DNA of 64,000 nt from Opeltia flavorubescens (lineage: Eukaryota; Ascomycota; Lecanoromycetes; Teloschistales; Teloschistaceae). Of this stretch, positions 55,622 to 64,000 are shown piece by piece. A program made the translations under genes and the position numbers. The DNA is taken from NCBI GenBank assembly GCA_000442125.1, contig KE546973.1, forward strand, positions 1,426,001 through 1,490,000, in the 5' to 3' direction. Position 1 is the stretch's first letter, and every line of letters begins with the position of its first letter. The notes below the pieces were generated by a model. It searched no databases. It was not told the origin of the DNA and saw nothing but the letters and a program-made list of their open reading frames with translations.

Positions 55622-56484
55622 CGCACAAACTTGTCAATGACTGCTGGAACAGAAGGTAAGGACATAGCGACATCCGATTCAGAGAGGATGCCATAGCTGA
55701 CAGTCGACCTTGTAAGCTGTCAGTGTGCTGTCACGTCCCAGATAAGACGTGCCGTTGGTAACGAGGAAGGATGACGAACTTCGGCTTTTGAATTCGGGTA
55801 AGATACGCGGGCATGGCCCTAATTGGGTGGAAAGGCACGTGGTCAACCAAGGATTCTGTAGGGCAGTTGAACTGTCTTCGGTTTGAAATGTGACCTAACG
55901 AATAGAGATTCGCTCTTGAGATTGATATGATTTGGTGAACCTGTGTCTTTCAGAGGGAGGGAGGAAAGCATGCTGTGCGATTTGTTCGACTGGTTACGAC
56001 TTCCTCACGGTGAGAAATACGGAGTCTATGGACGGAAAAGAGGATCGAGTTCAATTGTCGAAGATGTAAATGCGGGGTTGAACGGTAGGGTCCACAGTAC
56101 TAGTACAAGGCCATGCATAACAGCCAATTATGCAGCAACGCTTCAGCGCACTATTCTTCCTCGCATGCTTCTTGTGAGCTTGTCTTGTCACTACTCCCCA
56201 CAAAGCAGAGATCGACGGCCTCACCCCATCTCTCATCTGGCTTTCGCTCTCGCCTTCCCCAATCGAGGCTGGTATTCTATCGGGACCCACCAGAGCGATC
56301 GCCCTTCAACGTCCATCATGGCCGACAACACCATGCTATCTTTTTGTTCTACATTCGCCGAAGCCTCTTGCTCAGGCCCGCCCTCACAGCAGCCAACCCG
56401 ATCGGAGAGCATGGAGCTTGAGACGCCGTACACCAGATCCCACAGTTGCACCCGGGGTTCAGTTCTACAACCAACTTGGCCACC
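55622..56484. promoter_or_regulatory. Shared 0.86-kb promoter region of the monooxygenase and the fusion transporter
   Basis: Divergent start codons at 55621 and 56485. No coherent coding sequence was found between them. A shared control region is possible, but no binding site was identified. Confidence 0.45.
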
Positions 56485-59385
56485 ATGGTGGAAAACTCCG
56501 AGAATCGCGGAGATGAGGTCCTGGCGGTGACCATTGCCCTCTTCGTGGCCGCCACTTTTGCTGTCATCCTACGCTTCATTTCCCGCGTGGGCATAGTAAA
56601 GAGGATTTCTGGGGATGATTATGCTATGATTGTAGCATGGGTGAGTAGCCGACGGGGCACTCCGCAGTATGTTCGGACTGATGCTGACACCATTATCAGA
56701 TCATCTCATTCGGATTCACTTTCTCTGTCTGCTACGGAACTTCTGTTGGGTTGGGTATGCACGGGGAAGACGTTCAGGCTGGAGATGAAGCAGCTTTGAG
56801 GAAGTCAGAATATGCTTTCTCGGTCCTATATGTCCGTTTCACTATCCGCCTATATGCAATAGCTGACTGGGACAGAACCCTGCATTGATGGCCACGAAGA
56901 CATCTATCTGTCTCTTCTACCTCACTCTCGCCAAGAATCAGCCAATATTCAAATGGATGACCATTGCCACCCTCGTCGTTGTCAATGTCGCCGGAACTGC
57001 ATTGACATTCCTGAATATCTTCCAATGTCGTCCCATCACTGGTCTGTTTCATCAGCCTATCCCATCCGACCTGAAATGCATCGATATTATTGCCCTTTAC
57101 CTCTCCTCTGCGCCTATCAATATCATTACTGACCTGGCCTTGCTTGTGCTACCAATGCCGATCCTTACAGCTATGAGGTTACCTCGTAATGAGAAGCTGA
57201 TTCTCATTGTAACCTTCAGTTTTGGAGCTTTTGTGGCCGCGGTCGACGTGGTTCGGATAGCCTACCTACAGTCAGCGTCTCTAAGTCGACTAGAGAGCGG
57301 GTCAGGGTCAACCCTTTCGAATCCAGGGGATTTCTCTTGGATTGCTTCTTTATCGTTCATGTGGTCAGCCATAGAAGTCGACGTCGGAATAATATGCGCT
57401 TGTGTACCTGGTATCAAACCTCTGGCGGCAAAGGTGTTTCCCAATCTCCTTGGACGGATCAAACACACAAGAGGCTCTTCGGGTTATCATTACCGTGGCC
57501 CGAGCAATGAAAAAGGGACAGGAGTCAATGGGGGAAATTTAATGGTTTCGCCGCCCCCATCTCCCGTCAAAACAAGACATACGAGATCAGGACCCCAACA
57601 TGGGGCAGATGGTGAAAATATAGTTGGGATGGATTTTCTTACGACACCCGATATGAATACAAATGACCTCCAGCATTCCGAAACTGCCCACCGAGAGGAT
57701 GAGGATATTACTATGGTCGATTTCCTCAACCCTCCTGGATCACCTACATTTCACAAAACTGATACGTCAATGACCGCCAACACCACGAAAGCCCGAAAGG
57801 GCAGCCTTACGGTCTTTGATTTCGTCAATATGACCGGACCAAAGAGCATGGTCAGAATGAGCAACAGAGAGTCTTTGCCAGCATTATGTTTTGTAACAAT
57901 TCTCTTCTTCTTATGGGGGTTTGCCTATGGCCTTTTATCAATTCTCAACGCTCGATTTCGAGGTATCGTTAAGGTATCCAATGCCCAGGCACTGGGCTTG
58001 CATGCTGCTTATTTCGGAGCCTACTTCATTGCTCCGCTTACCTTCGGACACCTGGTTCTCAAAAAATGGGGTTTCCGGCAAACATTTATAGTTGGCCTGT
58101 GTGTCTATGGAACAGGCACTTTGGTCTTTTGGCCATCAGCTGTCCTTCTGTCCTACCCGGCATTCTTAGTTTCAAACTTCATTGTTGGGCTTGGTGTTGC
58201 TACACTGGAGCTCGGCGGCAACCCGTTCATTGCTCTGTGCGGCCCACCCGAGTACTCGGAAGTCCGGCTCAATATTTCTCAGGCTGTGCAAGCCATCGGC
58301 AGCGTGATTTCCCCAATTCTGGCTCAAAAAGTCCTTTTCAAGAATGTCCTTGATGCACCGTCGCTTATCAATATTCAATGGACGTATCTTGGAATTGCGT
58401 TATTCGATGTCATCTTAGCCTTGATATTCTTCTATCTCCCAATACCCGAAGCATCGGACGAAGATCTACAACAGTTGGCGGATGAAAGAGAAGACGTCAA
58501 CACTCGCAAGATTGGTGGCGTTCAGATCATCTACATTACTCTAGCATTCGGTTGTTTTTCTCAATTTTGCTATGTTGGAGGACAAGAAGCTGTCGCTGGA
58601 GTTTTCCTAGATTACGTTGCAATCGTGAAGCCAGAGTAAGTGGACCCAAACAGTGAGAAAGTAGTCGCTTACGATCATGACCAGCTCTGCTATTGGGGCA
58701 TTCAACTACCAGGCAATCGGGCATACGGTGTTTGCAGTGGGACGGTTCCTTTCCGCCCTGGCTGGACTGCTCTTCGAGCCACGATGGATCCTGATGTTTC
58801 TGTACATATGCTTGGTCATCACGTCTACGCTGGCAATGAATCTTACCGGCTATGCCGGTGTCTCAATGGTTGTGCTTATACTGTTCTTCGAGGTAAGGGA
58901 TTGATAATTTGATACTACCTGGAGCTCACAAGCTAACTAATGACCTTTAGTCGGGTGTTTTCTCCATCATTTTTGCAATGTGCCTTCGAGGTCTTGGTTC
59001 CAAGACCAGGCTGGGGTCAGTGTTGCTGACAGCAGCGACGTCGGGTGGCGCAGTCATCCCAGTCATCATGAGTCCTGTCAATGATTCGCGAGGGATCCGC
59101 TATGGGTTCTGTGTCGCAGTGGCTGTCTTTGCTTTCGGTTTACTTTTGCCGCTATATGCGACGGGCGTTCCCCATGCCCGGCGGCAAGTCGATCCATTGC
59201 ACAAGCGACTTTCTACCCGATCGAGGTCAATGCGTTCAACGACGCCGACGAAGATGATCAAGAACCTCGGCGGGATGGAAACCAAAGGGAATCGCTCGTT
59301 GGACTTGCCGGCACAGCGGGTGCAGGAATTGAATACCCATACTAACCCCGTTCGGGCACCATATCTCTTACCTAAAAGGGGTTAG
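56485..59385 (+). CDS. Fusion protein: fungal rhodopsin domain + MFS transporter (fucose-permease-like FHS family)
   Basis: Five exons, 56485-56640, 56700-56831, 56876-58635, 58685-58892 and 58951-59385, give 896 residues. The start at 56485 has context CACCATGG. Residues 1-290 form a seven-helix rhodopsin-like domain: VTIALFVAATFAVILRFISR, DDYAMIVAW, LFYLTLAKNQPIFKWMTIA, FLNIFQCRPITGLF, and FMWSAIEVDVGIICACVPGI. A linker (about 290-428) repeats acidic DFL/DFV motifs (GMDFLTTPD, VDFLNPPGSP, FDFVNMTGPKSM). From about 429 a 12-helix MFS part follows: LCFVTILFFLWGFAYGLLSI, GLHAAYFGAYFIAPLTFG, GLGVATLELGGNPFIALCGP, GAFNYQAIGHTVFAVGRFLS. This matches L-fucose/glucose-galactose permeases. One exon of 1,760 nt codes both domains and the linker without a stop, so the fusion does not depend on a splice guess. 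A basic tail follows. Confidence 0.9.
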
Positions 59386-59420
59386 CAAGGGTATACAATT
59401 CCTGCACCCGCTGTGCCGGC
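59307..59420. repeat. 43-bp quasi-palindrome over the stop codon of the fusion gene
   Basis: Arms 59307-59349 and 59378-59420 are inverted copies matching at 40 of 43 bases, with a 28-base loop. The left arm is coding and the right arm contains the stop codon (59383-59385) near its start. Outer ends are GCCGGCACAGCGGGTGCAGG and its complement. Matching stops sharply at both outer ends. Confidence 0.92.
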
Positions 59421-60123
59421 AGGAGAGCATGTGGAAGAACTAAGAGAGGAAGCTCCGGGATAAGAGCTGAGAAAGTGATTCGTCGGAATGCTATTGCGAT
59501 TGAGCGAGGCGTTCAGGAAGTCTCAATTCACGGTGGTTTGTCCGTGAATGAACAGATAATCGTCGATTCCCATGCCTTTCCCATGGACTAGGAGTAAAAT
59601 CTATCCGAATGTGACAGCATTAGCGTCCTGTTAGTCACTCTGATAGTCAGGCTAGCTACAGTCAGCCTCCAGTAATCTGATCCTGCAGTCTGTCCGAGTC
59701 TCGGCCCTGAAGTGGCTGCCACCAATTGATGCAAGAACAAGCTTTCATTGTATTCCGTCCTCCTGTTTCCGGCTAGAATTCTTTGGTTTTCTGGATATCA
59801 AGATGTAGCAGACACACCAGATCTTGACCATTGCTTCGGAATATTTCAATGTGAAGCATTGCGGCTTGGTGAAGGAGGCGTTGCAACCGACCTTAGTGAG
59901 CGATGATCGGTAAGGCAATCGGTGACGGACTAAATTATGCCAAGGCCCGCCTAGCGCTGACGATTTCTAATCCCCCCCACTCTTTGTTACCACCCGTTAC
60001 ACAACGCCGATACCCATCTATTTCCGCCTTCGCTTTGCTATTAGGCAGGGCCATTTCTCAAGACACCATCGTTCATCCCAATTGCAACATCCATTGAACG
60101 ACGACTGAGAGGTCATTGTGACT
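59421..60123. other. Intergenic region, promoter of the bZIP gene
   Basis: About 700 bases without a gene. The final 120 bases contain a C-rich stretch before the bZIP start. Confidence 0.5.
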
Positions 60124-61040
60124 ATGGCGGGCTTCGGTAGTGGTCGCAAGGGTTCCAGCATCTCCCATTATCTCTCCAACCTCAACGCTATACCCTCTGA
60201 ACACGACCTTGCGACGCAGCAACCCGAGGACTTCGACTTCAGCACTGATCTTGCAACTTTCACAAACACCGAATTTTTTAACTTTGATCAGGGAGAGAAT
60301 GTCTTTCGTTCCTCCATCGATTACCATCATCCCAACCATCCTTTGAATAACGCCACCTCATCACCTGCTCAAGAGGATGTCAAAGCAAGCGCTTTTGGTA
60401 TGTTGAATACCCTTCTCAGAAGAGCCGTTCAGATATCGAACGATTCAAAACGTTACCTACACATTCTCTGTCCACATTCACCCCTCTTTACTCTGTTCTG
60501 ACCTTTTTGTGGATAGATTTCCACTTCCAACCCCTCGATCCATTTCTGAATACAGAGGCGCCTCTGCATGATCCTCAAGCTCCCCTTCCAAGCGATTATG
60601 CCATCTCTCAACCGAACATCAATACTCCAACCTCTTTTGATGCTTCCCCAGCGCCAGGCTCGAAACGCTCCGCAAGTGCCGCATCTCCGGCATCCAATGT
60701 CAGCCAAGAAGAATCTTCTCGGCTGGCTGCGGAAGAGGATAAGCGCCGCCGTAACACAGCTGCGTCTGCTCGCTTCCGTGTGAAGAAGAAGCAACGTGAA
60801 CAAGCGCTCGAGAAAGCTGCCAAGGAACTCAACGATAAGACCGCACACTTGGAGCAAAAGATCGGACAGTTGCAGACACAGAATGAATGGCTTAAGAATC
60901 TCATCACAGAGAAGAAGGGCAAGGATTTCCTCGCAGAGGAATGGAAAGCCTTCAAGCGGAGGGCAGGCAGTGACACTGACAGCGGCGAAGATGCCGAGAG
61001 GAGTCCTGAGCAAAAGAAAAANGGTGTCGGAACATTGTAA
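60124..61040 (+). CDS. cys-3: bZIP transcription factor of the CYS-3/MetR (sulfur regulation) type
   Basis: CYS-3/MetR activates sulfur-uptake and assimilation genes under sulfur limitation. Exons 60124-60397 and 60517-61040 (119-nt intron) give 265 residues. The basic region is at about 167-186 (KRRRNTAASARFRVKKKQRE) and the leucine zipper at about 189-223 (LEKAAKELNDKTAHLEQKIG, then LQTQNEWLKNLITEK). The invariant Asn and Arg of bZIP basic regions are present. The acidic, aromatic N-terminus (PEDFDFSTDLATFTNTEFFN) may be an activation domain. The frame begins with a GTG six bases upstream, but the first ATG is 60124. One N lies in the fourth-last codon region (61022). Another RRRNTAASARFR-type bZIP cannot be fully excluded; the CYS-3 assignment is likely. 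Confidence 0.83.
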
Positions 61041-61525
61041 ATATGGATTAAACGGAAGAGCGCTGAGATGATTGATGTTCTGATGTTTGATGAGCGGAGG
61101 AAGTTGTATTTTACCATTTATCGTCGTTTCTAGTATATAGCAATTCCCAATACGTGGTCCGTTCATTCTCTATTATGATCTACCGCTTTACCCGTACCAT
61201 GAAGGAGCTTCTGATTTACTCGAAAACGGAAGCCTCGACCCTCCCACGACCCTCCCACGACCCTCCCAATCGTCTCTATCGGGCCCAACAGATTCCTAGC
61301 CCGGCAATAACTGTCTTCATCATCTACCCGTCGTGCATGACTTGTTTCACCCACTCTCCGAGATTGCTATTTCGCACTTGTCAACCACGAGTGCCCTCGA
61401 TAAAGCAGATTCGTCGAAGTGGCAGTTGTCGGAAACTTCGCGATCATGATGTAGCGCTAGGTGTATCGGCTCGTGTAAGGAGCACGACACCTGGATCTCT
61501 AGAGAACACGTCAGAAAGATCGAGA
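61041..61525. other. Intergenic region with three-copy 11-bp repeat
   Basis: 485 bases. CGACCCTCCCA occurs three times in tandem at 61236-61268. The frame of the next gene is open upstream through this stretch, so an earlier start codon there is possible. Confidence 0.5.
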
Positions 61526-63010
61526 ATGGCGATTAGTTCATTAATGCCGGAGAAGGTAGATGGAGAAGATATGAAGATGCTGAGGTATGCGGATGTATGT
61601 TATGCTGAAGAACTTTCGTTTTAGTCTTTCATATGTCCCCTCGTGTCTATTTTCATCCCAAAACTTCCAAGTTGAGAGAAGATTGAATTTTCTTGTGGCT
61701 TTTGCTTTATTATATTTCCCACTCTTGTGGAACTAGTCATGAGCACGCACATAGTTTCAGAACGATATTTCCTTTCATATGCGCTTTTGCCACTCATGAA
61801 AATGTATGTCGTGTACGTCGAATCGCGCCCTGTATTTTCACATTGCTTCAAAATCTCCTCTACTTCTAATTCAACGGCTCGTTTGAACCTAATCTCCCCA
61901 AGGTCGGCATCAACCTCACCGACGGCACCTACTCCGGCTTCTACAACCACCGCAAAGAACCGTCCCACCCTTGCGATCTAGACCAAGTTCTCAACCGTGC
62001 CCATTCTGTCGGCGTCCATAAGTTCATGGTCACTGGCTCTGACCTCGAGCAATCTCTTCAAGCTATCGAACTCGCTAAACAGTACAAAGGACGTTGCTAC
62101 GCTACAGTGGGAGTTCATCCTTGCAGTGCTAATACTTTCGAGAGGGCAAGTGGCGGAGGGGATAGACTGTTGGAGGAATTGAAGAAGACAGCAGAGCAAG
62201 GGGCGAAGAATGGATGGGTCACGGCATTTGGAGAGTTCGGGTTAGACTTTGATAGGTTGGGGTATTGTGATAAGGAGGTTCAGGAGAAGTGGTTTGCGAG
62301 GCAACTGGAGGTCGCGGTGGAGGTACGTATCATTGCGTTTCATACGTATTCATTCTACACCCGGTCTTTGCGTTTGGCGAGTTTCTGCCTTCTTCTGCAA
62401 TTTCGCCTGGGGCCGTCTGATCCTCTACTCTTTCATGGCTCTTAGGAACGAATTTGAACCCTTCGTATACAACAGGCAATCATTGGACCTGCAGCACGGA
62501 CTAATGCTTGCATAGCTTCAACTTCCCCTGTTCCTCCATTCACGTGCTGCTCACGACTCCTTCCTTTCCATCCTCAAACCTTACCTTCCGCGCCTCCCTC
62601 GTCGTGGTCTTGTGCACTCCTTCACCGGCACGCTCCTTGAAATGCGCGAACTCGTCGACCTAGGCTTCCACATCGGCATCAACGGCTGCTCCATGAAGAC
62701 CGAGGAAAACCTTGAAGTCATCAAGGAGGTCCCATTAGACCGACTTCAACTGGAGACGGATGGCCCTTGGTGCGAAATTAGGCCTAGTCATGCGGGGAAG
62801 AAGTTTTTGGATGGACACAAGGATCCTTTCAAGAAGGCGAAGAAAGAGAAGTGGGAAGAGGAGGCGATGGTGAAGGGGAGGAATGAGCCCGTGGAGATTG
62901 TAAAAGTGGCAAAGGTTGTGGCAGGGGTCAAGGAGATAGGGATGGAGGAGGTTGTGCAGGCGGCGTGGAACAATTCGATTGCGATGTTTGGTCTGGGAAA
63001 TGGAGAATAG
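61526..63010 (+). CDS. TatD-family metal-dependent deoxyribonuclease
   Basis: TatD nucleases degrade DNA in apoptosis-like death and repair. Exons 61526-61594, 61903-62322 and 62516-63010 give 327 residues. Family landmarks are LRYADVGINLTDGTYSGFYN, HKFMVTGSDLEQSLQAIELA, GVHPCSA with metal His, FGEFGLDFDR with metal Glu, LPLFLHSRAAHDSF, LVHSFTGTLLEM, and LQLETDGPWC with metal Asp. Exon 1 links LRYAD to VGINLTD over a 308-nt intron, unusually long here; the junction gives a perfect family match. The start at 61526 has context AGAATGG; ATGs at 61571 or far upstream are alternatives, and an upstream start would add a basic stretch that could target mitochondria. Intron 2 is 193 nt. Confidence 0.87.
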
Positions 63011-63286
63011 AGTTGCGCTAGTGGAGCATCGGTTATTGGAATGATCGCTGTCCTATATTATGCTATAGATGGAATCATTAGACATCGAAAGAGCCGTAGT
63101 ACAATAGGTAATTAATTCACAGAGTCATACATTTACGCTGAAATACAATAGAGCGTAGATTGACTCTCTGTGAAAATCAATAATAGTTTACAATAGTAGA
63201 ACGCAAATGAGATAGCAGCCGCTACAAGCGCCAAGACCTTGACTCTGGCCAATCAAACAGCAAGCTAAAGCATTCAAACTTCTTGC
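63011..63286. other. Intergenic region between TatD and probable MED5 genes
   Basis: 276 AT-rich bases; nothing recognised. Confidence 0.5.
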
Positions 63287-64000
63287 ATGATGGCATCAAA
63301 ACGACTGGGATCGAGTCCACCCAGATTCATCGAGGCGTCATTTCGGAATCGGCACTCGGCTCAAAAGTTTGTAGACGCATTGCAAATCTATGAGGCCAAG
63401 CATCTAGCGCTGGCTTCTGGCGTCCTTGCGAAGGAGTTGCTGAACACTGGATATCGAAATGGCCATGTCGATGTCAGACTTTCTGCATACCTTGAAAAGC
63501 TCTTAGATGCGAAGAGACTTGATGTATCGACCCTGCTTTCTGCTATCCAACCTTCACCACCTAACGATGGCACCGCTTTTGAGACGATTCTGCTTGACGT
63601 TGGAGTCTCGGCAAAGCCATCCTTGCAAGCATTTATCCTACAATTATTGACGAGGAAGATTGCCAATGGATTCATTGGAGAAGATTCGGAGCTGTTCTTA
63701 TTTCTCAAAAATTTCATTCCATGGATGACCCATTTTCCATCCTCTATCCTGCTGGGATCTCTTGTTTCTGCGACCCTAGGCTGTCCTGTAGCACAGGCAT
63801 GTCTACCGAATGCGAGAGCGAAAAGTACTAAAGTCTGTCTTCCCTTAAATTCGCTATGACTAAACTTAGGCTCTAGAATTCAAAGCCTCCTTTGGCCGGA
63901 GCTTGACGCCTTTTATCGGCAATCTCTCGCAGACTAATATACAGCTAGCAAGTACGCTCAATTACTGGCAGAAGCAATATCAACTCCATGATGAGATACA
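63287..64000 (+). CDS. MED5: Probable Mediator subunit MED5 (NUT1), N-terminal part cut by window edge
   Basis: The frame starts MMASKRLGSSPPRFIEASFR and has helical repeats typical of the MED5 N-terminus: RNRHSAQKFVDALQIYEAKH, VDVRLSAYLEKLLDAKRLDV, STLLSAIQPSPP. After GCPVAQ an intron ending in the acceptor at 63870 leads to ALEFKASFGRSLTPFIGNLS and QLASTLNYWQKQYQLHDE, which runs off the window. The donor is either GC at 63800 (CAG|GCATGT) or a GT nearby; the reading frame fits the GC form. MED5 is a large (about 1,000 residues) tail-module subunit. Identity rests on layout and weak similarity, so it is less certain than the other Mediator gene. Confidence 0.55.

Noticed and set aside
1-64000. 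tRNA genes
   Set aside because: Scanning for B-box-like GTTCRA motifs with a matching A-box and cloverleaf arms gave none that I could support by eye.

Overview
The window is nuclear DNA of a filamentous ascomycete (Pezizomycotina). Most genes carry one to seven short introns (44 to 80 nt in most cases) with GT...AG ends and CTRAY-type branch sites. The protein set (IMA1, CYS-3-like bZIP, fungal rhodopsin-domain proteins, DUF647/RUS, SH3-RasGEF) is typical of that group. A very AT-rich transposon block suggests repeat-induced point mutation. The order or genus cannot be fixed from the sequence alone. It is a draft assembly: single N bases lie at 2496, 19003, 25613, 26312, 50280 and 61022, and a 60-N gap lies at 48866-48925. 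|| Layout. 1-6.7 kb: MLH3 (minus, cut by the left edge), a Ser/Thr-rich conserved protein, and PNK1 DNA-end repair kinase/phosphatase. 6.7-12.4 kb: a gene desert holding a 3.2-kb AT-rich inverted-repeat transposon with a smaller element inside it. 12.4-23.3 kb: a Pro/Ser-rich protein, Mediator MED18, KGD4/YMR31, a Cys-rich membrane-anchored surface protein and an RGS-domain protein. 25.6-31.4 kb: a RUS/DUF647 protein, nuclear-envelope protein IMA1 and ALG14 of N-glycosylation. 34.3-43.7 kb: a CDC25-type Ras exchange factor, an SCPx-like thiolase, a SIW14-type phosphatase and adenylosuccinate synthase, which has two matching GATA-factor dyads upstream. 44.3-48.3 kb: a rhodopsin-domain membrane protein and an unassigned protein. 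48.3-51.3 kb: a second desert built of several tandem-repeat families. 51.4-64 kb: mitochondrial glycerol-3-phosphate dehydrogenase, an FAD monooxygenase divergent from a rhodopsin-domain/MFS-transporter fusion gene, a CYS-3/MetR-like bZIP, a TatD-type nuclease, and the start of a probable Mediator MED5 gene at the right edge. || Most genes are housekeeping genes in no evident cluster. The only pair suggesting a shared pathway is the monooxygenase and the fused transporter, which share one 0.86-kb promoter region. The points most worth a second look are the fusion gene with a 43-bp quasi-palindrome over its stop codon, the paired GATA dyads, the TIR element with subterminal repeats, a 13-nt microexon in the RUS gene, and the repeat desert. 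No tRNA, rRNA, CRISPR array or recognisable retroelement was seen.
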